Positions 1 to 4,674 of a DNA stretch of 6,021 nucleotides are shown here, piece after piece. How positions within the stretch are numbered: the stretch's first letter is position 1; each line of letters starts with the position of its first letter. The notes under the pieces were generated by a model. The model ran no database searches and was not told where the DNA came from. It saw only the letters and a list, made by a program, of their open reading frames with translations. Made by a program: the position numbers and the translations under genes. Source of the DNA: an uncultured Bacteroidales bacterium (GTDB lineage Bacteria; Bacteroidota; Bacteroidia; Bacteroidales; P3); assembly GCA_946540365.1 (NCBI GenBank), contig CAMNIH010000101.1, forward strand, positions 1 to 6,021, read 5' to 3'.

Positions 1-24
1 CTCGGAGAACAGATAACGATATGA
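1..24 (+). CDS. Possible 3' end of an upstream gene (partial)
   Basis: Reading from base 1, the codons give Leu-Gly-Glu-Gln-Ile-Thr-Ile and then TGA at 22-24. That stop overlaps the ATG of the next gene at 21-23 in an ATGA arrangement, which is typical of translationally coupled neighbours. Only seven codons are visible, so no product can be named. The alternative is that these bases are plain leader sequence and the overlap is chance. Confidence 0.22.
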   Translation, partial: LGEQITI

Positions 25-302
25 CCCACCGATTTACCTCCATCATTATTCAGAACGGCGACATGGATGCCGGGTATATCGTTGTACCTGTTGACATACG
101 CAAGGAATATGGTGTGGGGCGGCTGAAGGTGGAGGCCACCTTCGACGGCGTGCCCTACAGTGGAAGTGTGGTCAATATGGGTGTTAAGGATGCCGACGGC
201 AATATCTGCTATATAATAGGAATTACGAAAGCCATCCGACAGAAGATAGGCAAGACTTTCGGCGACAGCGTGGAGGTCGCGATTACTCCCCGAGAGAACT
301 GA
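21..302 (+). CDS. DUF1905 domain protein
   Basis: This 93-aa protein matches the DUF1905 pattern along its whole length. It opens with a beta strand (RFTSIIIQ), followed by a YIVVPVDIRKEYG segment (residues 19-31) equivalent to the family's 'v.vP.dv...fG'. Next come RLKVEATFDGVPYSGSV (34-50), corresponding to 'rvkV.gtidG.pf..sl', a GITKAIRQKIG helix (67-77) and a terminal GDSVEVAI strand (81-88). The family is a small beta-barrel-like domain of unknown biochemical role, found alone or fused to YdeI-type domains; here it stands alone. The start may be coupled to an upstream gene by an ATGA overlap, and there is only a distant GGAG at 4-7. The 180 bases counted inside the gene are about 51% G+C, clearly below the roughly 68-70% in sample lines of its neighbours, so recent acquisition or a different constraint is possible. 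A second reading frame stays open just past the stop (see findings). Confidence 0.8.
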   Translation: MTHRFTSIIIQNGDMDAGYIVVPVDIRKEYGVGRLKVEATFDGVPYSGSVVNMGVKDADGNICYIIGITKAIRQKIGKTFGDSVEVAITPREN

Positions 303-361
303 CTGAGAAGGAAGTGGGCTACCTCAAAATGATTTAAACCAACCAATAAAACCAAGTAATT

Positions 362-778
362 ATGAGAAAACTTGTCACCATCATCGCCCTCGTGGCCGCT
401 GCCGTAGCGGCCCAGGGGCAGGGCACATCGTGGGGCGGCGACGTCGTGCGCCGGATCTCCTGCGTCGACAACGACACCCTCGGCGTCGAGCGTCTTGCCG
501 TAGTCAACCCCGTAGAGGAGGCTCCCCGCTATCAGCAGGAGTGGCTTTCCTTCACCAACAAGACGGCCGACACGCTGACGGTCACCTACCGTGTCCGGGC
601 CACCCTCACGCGCTACGGCAAGCGCTTCACCTACGACTACACCCTCACGGTCGCCCCGCACAGCTTCATGGGCGACAACGTCTACAGCCACTTCCATACC
701 GGCCACTTCATCCAGCCCGACCGTTACCGCGACACCGACTGCCGTGTCGACACGGTCGAGCTGCTGAACGTGCGCTGA
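362..778 (+). CDS. Small exported protein of unknown function
   Basis: I do not recognise this 138-aa protein. Residues 1-17 form a classic Sec signal peptide: MRK, then a run of Ile/Leu/Val/Ala, with likely cleavage near AVAA-QGQ (residues 14-20). There is no lipobox cysteine, so a soluble periplasmic or secreted protein is expected. The mature part alternates short hydrophobic strands (WLSFTN, TLTVTYRVRATL, FTYDYTLTVAPHSF, residues 61-102), suggesting a small beta-sandwich. It has two cysteines, Cys34 and Cys127, near opposite ends, which could form a disulfide after export. The ATG follows an A-rich stretch (AAACCAACCAATAAAACC) with no Shine-Dalgarno, as is usual in Bacteroidota. The gene lies 59 bp after the DUF1905 gene and ends 19 bp before a strong terminator. 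Base composition is G+C-rich like the rest of the window. The signal peptide and reading frame are secure; the function is unknown. Confidence 0.75.
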   Translation: MRKLVTIIALVAAAVAAQGQGTSWGGDVVRRISCVDNDTLGVERLAVVNPVEEAPRYQQEWLSFTNKTADTLTVTYRVRATLTRYGKRFTYDYTLTVAPHSFMGDNVYSHFHTGHFIQPDRYRDTDCRVDTVELLNVR

Positions 779-797
779 CCTTGCCTGGCCCGAATGA

Positions 798-834
798 AAA
801 GGCCTTTCCCGTGTCATGCACGGGAAAGGCCTTT
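798..834. terminator. Bidirectional intrinsic terminator between convergent genes
   Basis: A perfect 16-bp stem (798-813 pairing with 819-834) closes a 5-nt loop, TCATG. On the + strand the stem ends CCTTT and continues CTTCGTTT; on the - strand it ends CCTTTT. Each side therefore has a short U-rich tail. It sits between the convergent ends of the exported 138-aa gene (stop at 778) and the WG-repeat gene (stop at 860) and can serve both. Each arm contains AAAGGCCTTT, which is itself a 10-bp palindrome (798-807 and 825-834), so other pairings are possible. Confidence 0.88.
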
Positions 835-859
835 CTTCGTTTCTGTCCGGCGCCGCCGG

Positions 860-3580
860 CTATTTGCGTTTGCGCTCCTTCAGGATCTCCTTGTAGTTGC
901 CGGCGATGTAGGCCTCGTAGAACTGGATTTCGTCGTCGAAGTGCTTCCCGTTCTTCTTCCATTCCTTGGCCATGCCCTTGTTGTTCTCCAGCATCAGGCG
1001 CACGATCTTCGGATAGGCCTCTGCCGAGCGGCGTTTGCAGTCGGTCACCGTGTGGAAGTAGGCCATCACGGCATCCTTGTCGCTGGTCAGTCCCTGCTTG
1101 AGCTTCAGCGACTTGTACTCTTCCAGACCTGCGGCGAACTGCCGCGTGACGGCCTCCTGCAGGAACAGCCTCCGGCCGAGCACATAGTACGAGTCGAAGT
1201 CGCGGTCGGACAGGAAGTGGCTGCCGTACAGCCCTTTGTACTGCTGCTTGGTGGCTTCGCGCCGACGCTCGTTCTCCTGGTCCAGGTTGCCCTGCGTGTA
1301 GTAGGTCAGGAAGGTGGCCATATCGGCGTAGAGCATCGAGTCGTTGAATGGATCCTTGCTCATGGCGAACATGGCCGCGCGCTTGGTGCTCTCGGTGGTG
1401 AGGGCCTCTTCGCCCAGCTTGTAGTAGCCGAGGAAGTCGCCGATGTTGGCGAAGCTGCCCTTGTGGGTCTCGTACAGCTCTTTGCGTTTCGACAGCTCGT
1501 GGACCAGCTGGTCGCTGCCCATGCTGTGGTAGAGCTGGTACTCGCAGAAGTCGGTGAACCAGTCCTTCTCGGGGGTGAATTCGTTGTTGTAAATCCGCAC
1601 GCGGCGGGCCACCTCGGCCTCGAAGCGTTCGTCGCCGTACGAGTAGTTGAGCTCGAACTCGTCGCCCGTGCAGAACAGGTAGCCGTACATCCGCTGGCTC
1701 TTCTCCTTCTTCTCGATGCGCTTCTGTGCCACGCTGGCCAGGAATCCGCTGTGCCCCAGCCGGTAGGCCTGCTCGAAGGCGTCGCGCGACTCGTACAGGT
1801 CGCCGTACTGGTCGTAGGTGAGATCCATCAGTTCCGAAGTCGGCACACGCCTCAGCTGGTTGACCTTCGGCCCTTCCACGTCGGGCACCTGCCAGCTGGC
1901 GGGCAGGGTGAACAGCCACTCCAGGTCCTGCTGCAGGTAGCGGCTGTAGGCCCCGAAGTTGAACAGCCGGTGCGCCGCCTCGGCGGTCATGGGCTCCAGG
2001 CTGTAGATCTCGCCGCCGATGATCTTGTAGTGGCGCTCCTCTTTGCCCACCGTCGTGTCGCGGATGACGGTCTGCGCCGTCAGCACGCCGTGGCGGTAGA
2101 GGGTGTTGCGTTTCTCGTAGTTGTATTGGTTCACCTCGACGACCTGCACCGGCACTCCGTGTGCGAAGGTGATCTCCAGGTTCACCTCCTTGAAGGTCTC
2201 GCCCGAAGGGTCGTAGTTGCCCATCTGCGCCGTCGTGTGCAGGTTGCCCTCGTCGTCCAGCTGCAGGGGGTTGTACTGCAAGTCGATTTTCTCCACCGCC
2301 TTGCCGTCCTGCGCCGTGCCTGTGAGGTTGTGGTTCAGGTCGTACATGTCGTCGATCATTGTGTGGGTGAACAGGTGGAAGTCGCCCTGTGCCACCCCGT
2401 TGACGTAGTCCACCGCCACCAGCCGGTCGGCGTAGCCGTTGTCGTGGTGGAAGGGCTGGTAGTTGTCGTCGTTCTCGAATTTGTGGTATTCCTGCACCCA
2501 CTGGCCCTCCTTGCGGCCGTCGCGGTAGTGGCCGTCCTCGCGCAGGGTGGGGCTGTGGAAGGCGTAGTAGCCGTGGCGCACCTGCTGGCCGTCGCGCTCA
2601 TAGTACGAGTACTTGATCTGTCCGTCGCTGCCGAAGGGGCCCTCGTGGTGCTTCAGCTCGATGCCGCCCAGGCTGTCGCCCGCCAGGTAGTCGAAGGTGC
2701 AGCGCCCCTCGCGGTCCACCAGGCCGCACATCGTGATGCCGTTCACCACCTGCTCCACCACGCCCACGCCATGGCGGAAGATGTAGGCCTTGTCGAAGCG
2801 GCAGGGGATCACCAGGGTGCCCTTGGTGTCCACGTAGCCCCACTTGCCGTCCTGCTTGACGGCCGCCAGACCTTCGCCGAAGGGGCGTGCCCCCTCGTAC
2901 TTCAGGGCGATCTTCACCGTCCCCTGGGGCGACACGTAGCCCCACTTGCCGCCCTTGCAGGCCGGCAGCATCCCCTCGCTCACATAGCCCGCCAGCACAT
3001 CGTAGCGTTTCATCGCGATCGTGGTGCGGCCCTGGCGATCCATCAGCGAGTAGTTGTTGCCCGTCTTGTGCCCGCGCTCGTCGATGTGGTAGTCGCCCAT
3101 GTTGTACAGCCGCATGAAGGGGACGTCCATGTACACCTCGCCATCAGTCTTGTCGGTCACGATGGCGTAGCCGTTCTTGAAGTCCGACACGCAGCCCAGC
3201 ACAAAGCGCGTCAACGCCCGCCCCGTCGAGTCCACAAAGCGGTACTTGCCGTAGTTCGACTCCTCGTAGCCCATCTCGGCCTTGATGCCCTCCGAGTACT
3301 CGGTGGAGGCGAGATAGCACGTGCTGTTGTCGTCGCGTAGATCCTCGTAGTCGGTGCAGACGAAGTCGGTCTCGGTGCAGTAGTGGTTGCTCAGGCAGAA
3401 GAAGGCCGTATCGTTCAGGCTCACAAAGGTGTACGCCGCCAGCTCCTTGGCCAGCGCGGGTGTCAGTTCGATCTTCTCCCGCTGGGCGGGGGTCAACTTG
3501 ATAATCGTCTGGCCCGATGCCGTCCCCGGCAGTGCCAGGGCTCCCAGCAGGGGCAGGATCAGTAGTGATTTCTTGTTCAT
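860..3580 (-). CDS. Exported WG-repeat protein with MORN-like patch
   Basis: This is a 906-aa protein. Residues 1-23 are a signal peptide (MNKK, then LLILPLLGALALPG, with cleavage near ASG-QT), with no lipobox. Residues 109-300 hold WG repeats (WG_beta_rep family). The clearest pair is GKWGYVSPQGTVKI at 211-224 and GKWGYVDTKGTLVI at 245-258, exactly 34 residues apart, with degenerate units at about 110-143, 176-208 and 283-298. Residues 334-361 (RHGYYAF, then GHYRDGRKEGQW) and 394-402 (NGVAQGDFH) resemble MORN/YwqK-type repeats. The remainder, about 400-906, is charged, rich in Tyr and Glu, mostly helical in look, and unrecognised. WG repeats are thought to be beta-rich interaction modules, and no catalytic motif is visible, so a role in the periplasm or at the cell surface is an inference. 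The start is an ATG directly before the signal peptide, after an A/T-rich leader without Shine-Dalgarno. It lies 34 bp downstream of the methyltransferase gene on the same strand, so co-transcription is likely. The stop is TAG, followed by the shared terminator. Confidence 0.87.
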   Translation of the reverse strand: MNKKSLLILPLLGALALPGTASGQTIIKLTPAQREKIELTPALAKELAAYTFVSLNDTAFFCLSNHYCTETDFVCTDYEDLRDDNSTCYLASTEYSEGIKAEMGYEESNYGKYRFVDSTGRALTRFVLGCVSDFKNGYAIVTDKTDGEVYMDVPFMRLYNMGDYHIDERGHKTGNNYSLMDRQGRTTIAMKRYDVLAGYVSEGMLPACKGGKWGYVSPQGTVKIALKYEGARPFGEGLAAVKQDGKWGYVDTKGTLVIPCRFDKAYIFRHGVGVVEQVVNGITMCGLVDREGRCTFDYLAGDSLGGIELKHHEGPFGSDGQIKYSYYERDGQQVRHGYYAFHSPTLREDGHYRDGRKEGQWVQEYHKFENDDNYQPFHHDNGYADRLVAVDYVNGVAQGDFHLFTHTMIDDMYDLNHNLTGTAQDGKAVEKIDLQYNPLQLDDEGNLHTTAQMGNYDPSGETFKEVNLEITFAHGVPVQVVEVNQYNYEKRNTLYRHGVLTAQTVIRDTTVGKEERHYKIIGGEIYSLEPMTAEAAHRLFNFGAYSRYLQQDLEWLFTLPASWQVPDVEGPKVNQLRRVPTSELMDLTYDQYGDLYESRDAFEQAYRLGHSGFLASVAQKRIEKKEKSQRMYGYLFCTGDEFELNYSYGDERFEAEVARRVRIYNNEFTPEKDWFTDFCEYQLYHSMGSDQLVHELSKRKELYETHKGSFANIGDFLGYYKLGEEALTTESTKRAAMFAMSKDPFNDSMLYADMATFLTYYTQGNLDQENERRREATKQQYKGLYGSHFLSDRDFDSYYVLGRRLFLQEAVTRQFAAGLEEYKSLKLKQGLTSDKDAVMAYFHTVTDCKRRSAEAYPKIVRLMLENNKGMAKEWKKNGKHFDDEIQFYEAYIAGNYKEILKERKRK
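2831..2951 (-). repeat. DNA repeat encoding two adjacent WG units
   Basis: The 19-bp string CACGTAGCCCCACTTGCCG occurs at 2831-2849 and again at 2933-2951, 102 bp (34 codons) apart and in the same frame. It encodes the GKWGYV core of two neighbouring WG repeats (reverse strand). Identity at DNA level over the core, with divergence on either side, suggests either a fairly recent unit duplication or strong constraint on this motif. Confidence 0.7.
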
Positions 3581-3614
3581 ATATCTTGCAAATGTTTTAT
3601 TTTCAATCCCGTAA

Positions 3615-4331
3615 TCATTGATTCGCTCCGATGGCGAACACGGTGTTCCTCTTGTGCAGGTCCACCCGTGTGCGCTCCGTCCTCCATTCGCCGGCCGTCA
3701 GGGTGCGCAGGTACTGCGTGGGCAGTGTCAGGTCGCACGCCACGCACACCCGCGTGTGGGGGTGCAGCACCGCCGCCATCGCCTCCAGCATCTGGTTGTT
3801 GCGGTAGGGGGCCTCGATGAGCAGCTGCGTCTGGCGTTCGCGCAGGGCGCGTTCCTCGAGGCGCCGCAGTGCCGCCGCCCGTGCGCCGCGCTCCACCGGC
3901 AGGTAGCCGTTGAAGGCGAAGCCCTGCCCGTTGAGCCCGCTGCCCATCAGGGCCAGCATCAGCGACGAGGGCCCCACCAGCGGCACCACCTCGATGCCGC
4001 GCCGGTGGGCCATGGCCACCACCGCCGCCCCCGGGTCGGCCACACACGGCAGCCCCGCCTCGCTCAGCAGCCCCACATCCTCGCCGCGCTCCGCGGCCGA
4101 CAGGTAGTCGCCCAGCGCCTCGGCCGGCGTGTGCTCGTTGAGCTCCAGAAAAGTGGTCTCGTCGATCGGATGGGGATAGCCCGCCCGCTTCAGAAAACGG
4201 CGTGCCGTGCGCACCTCCTCGACCACAAACGTGCGGCACGACGCCAACAGAGCCCCGTTGGCACGTGGCAACGACAGGTCAATATCCTCTGCCCCAATGG
4301 GTACCGGGAATAGTATCAGTCTTCCTTTCAC
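3615..4331 (-). CDS. RsmI-like SAM-dependent methyltransferase
   Basis: This is a tetrapyrrole-methylase-fold enzyme of the RsmI family. RsmI proper 2'-O-methylates C1402 of 16S rRNA using S-adenosylmethionine. In GTG-start numbering (238 aa) the family blocks are VVEEVRTARRFL (36-47, the family's EDTR block), SEAGLPCVADPG (90-101, for SDAGTP..SDPG), VGPSSLMLALMGSG (119-132), FAFNGYLP (138-145) and EAPYRNNQML (173-182, for ES.HR...L). It is about 48 residues shorter than E. coli RsmI (286 aa), lacking the C-terminal part, and resembles the short second paralogue I know from Bacteroidetes, whose substrate I cannot state. I therefore give no symbol. I chose the GTG at 4329-4331 because the protein then starts MKGRLILFPVPIG, which aligns with the family N-terminus. 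A TTG at 4344-4346 would add five residues that overlap a likely promoter box. No ATG exists in frame before about residue 107. The gene is the probable first gene of a unit with the WG-repeat gene. Confidence 0.88.
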   Translation of the reverse strand: MKGRLILFPVPIGAEDIDLSLPRANGALLASCRTFVVEEVRTARRFLKRAGYPHPIDETTFLELNEHTPAEALGDYLSAAERGEDVGLLSEAGLPCVADPGAAVVAMAHRRGIEVVPLVGPSSLMLALMGSGLNGQGFAFNGYLPVERGARAAALRRLEERALRERQTQLLIEAPYRNNQMLEAMAAVLHPHTRVCVACDLTLPTQYLRTLTAGEWRTERTRVDLHKRNTVFAIGANQ

Positions 4332-4335
4332 GCTG

Positions 4336-4343
4336 CAAAAATA
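4336..4343 (-). promoter_or_regulatory. Candidate Bacteroidota -7 promoter box
   Basis: Read on the - strand these bases are TATTTTTG, an exact match to the TAnnTTTG -7 consensus of Bacteroidota primary-sigma promoters, followed by C. It lies four bases before the GTG chosen as start of the methyltransferase gene, so transcription would begin at or next to that codon. I see no good TTG -33 element at the usual 19-23 bp distance, and the site is in a T-rich stretch where chance matches are common. Confidence 0.42.
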
Positions 4344-4362
4344 CAAAAAAATACAATATCCG

Positions 4363-4387
4363 GTATATAATAAATGTCAGTGGCCGC
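4363..4387 (+). repeat. Degenerate direct repeat, left copy
   Basis: GTATATAATAAATG (4363-4376) matches GTATACAATAAATG (4603-4616) at 13 of 14 positions. Both copies are followed within a few bases by GGCCGC (4382-4387 and 4619-4624). This copy contains TATAAT at 4366-4371. The pair lies on either side of the palindrome in the same orientation, 240 bp apart. Confidence 0.5.
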
Positions 4388-4450
4388 TTTTTTTCTCCCC
4401 GGCGGCGACCATGGGTACACACCCCTCCAACGCAGGGATGACTCTACCTT

Positions 4451-4494
4451 TTCTTCAGTCGTTCTTCAGTCGTTCTTCAGTCGTTCTTCAGTGA
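4451..4494 (+). repeat. Four 11-bp tandem units (left palindrome arm)
   Basis: TTCTTCAGTCG occurs three times in a row (4451-4461, 4462-4472, 4473-4483), then TTCTTCAGTGA at 4484-4494 completes the arm at the palindrome centre. The period is 11 bp, close to one helical turn. Confidence 0.93.
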
Positions 4495-4538
4495 TCACTG
4501 AAGAACGACTGAAGAACGACTGAAGAACGACTGAAGAA
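4495..4538 (-). repeat. Four 11-bp tandem units (right palindrome arm)
   Basis: This is the mirror image of the left array: TCACTGAAGAA at 4495-4505, then CGACTGAAGAA three times (4506-4516, 4517-4527, 4528-4538). Together the arms give eight units, four in each orientation, meeting head to head at GATC (4493-4496). Confidence 0.93.
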
Positions 4539-4602
4539 AAGGTAGACCTGACAGGGTGTTGAGGGTGCCGTGGGAGGCTCCGGAAAATAAAAATCGAGGG
4601 CC

Positions 4603-4624
4603 GTATACAATAAATGGGGGCCGC
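4603..4624 (+). repeat. Degenerate direct repeat, right copy
   Basis: GTATACAATAAATG followed by GGGGCCGC; the partner of the copy at 4363-4387. It contains TACAAT at 4606-4611, which could be part of a promoter for nadE, but no matching upstream element is evident. Confidence 0.5.
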
Positions 4625-4657
4625 AGTCGTTTACAAAGATTGCATCATGTAACTGCG
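4622..4657. promoter_or_regulatory. Weak inverted repeat upstream of nadE
   Basis: CGCAGT (4622-4627) pairs with ACTGCG (4652-4657), with TAC/GTA pairing further in after a 4-nt bulge. It ends 17 bp before the nadE start, so it could be an operator or a leader stem. Six base pairs over this distance can arise by chance. Confidence 0.2.
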
Positions 4658-4674
4658 ACAAATATCATTAGTTT

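Larger units (their letters stand above)
4443..4546. repeat. Perfect 104-bp spacerless palindrome
   Basis: Arms of 52 bp (4443-4494 and 4495-4546) are exact reverse complements with no spacer and no mismatch; the centre is CAGTGATCACTG. Pairing stops cleanly on both sides (4442 C against 4547 C). It lies 111 bp from the methyltransferase GTG and 128 bp from the nadE ATG, between divergent genes, so it is not downstream of any gene in the window and is a poor candidate for a terminator. As DNA it could extrude a cruciform; as RNA it would form one very long hairpin. I do not recognise it as a named element. It may belong to a dispersed intergenic repeat family, or be an assembly or amplification artefact. 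Confidence 0.95.
4332..4674. other. Divergent intergenic region with palindrome
   Basis: This 343-bp stretch separates the - strand methyltransferase start from the + strand nadE start and must contain both promoters. It holds, from left to right: a TAnnTTTG box for the left gene, a first copy of a degenerate direct repeat (4363-4387), a run of seven T (4388-4394), the 104-bp palindrome (4443-4546), the second copy of the direct repeat (4603-4624), and a weak stem (4622-4657) just before nadE. I found no convincing TAnnTTTG box for nadE. Short open frames crossing it (for example + strand 4207-4494) show no coding character. Confidence 0.75.

Noticed and set aside
708..2501. 597-codon open frame on the - strand in another frame of the WG-repeat gene
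   Set aside because: It gives an Arg/Gly/Ala/Pro-rich translation typical of an out-of-frame read through G+C-rich coding DNA, and it runs through the terminator into the convergent gene.
794..3340. 848-codon open frame on the + strand opposite the WG-repeat gene
   Set aside because: Its codons are in register with the codons of the - strand gene, so stops would appear only where that gene uses TTA, CTA or TCA, which are rare in G+C-rich DNA. Its translation is a low-complexity Val/Leu/His/Ala-rich sequence with no domain, while the opposite strand has a signal peptide and WG repeats.
3618..4313. 231-codon open frame opposite the methyltransferase gene
   Set aside because: It is a codon-aligned antisense shadow with no recognisable motif; the - strand frame carries all the RsmI-family blocks.
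4383..4406. GCCGC/GCGGC pairing around the T-run as a hairpin
   Set aside because: It is only five base pairs, and the T-run falls in the loop rather than after the stem, so it is neither a terminator nor a convincing structure.
4207..4494. Short + strand open frames entering the palindrome
   Set aside because: They start inside the methyltransferase gene, have no leader or domain, and end in the repeat array, whose translation is only a run of repeated Phe/Ser/Arg residues.
4443..4546. Palindrome as an intrinsic terminator
   Set aside because: Genes on both sides point away from it, so no gene in the window ends there. It has no U-tract after either arm (AAAAGGTAG follows on +), and its stem is far longer than usual.
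4443..4546. Palindrome as an NAD-related repressor operator for nadE
   Set aside because: Operators are typically about 20-30 bp. This element is 104 bp of tandem 11-mers with no resemblance I can name to a known NAD-regulator site.
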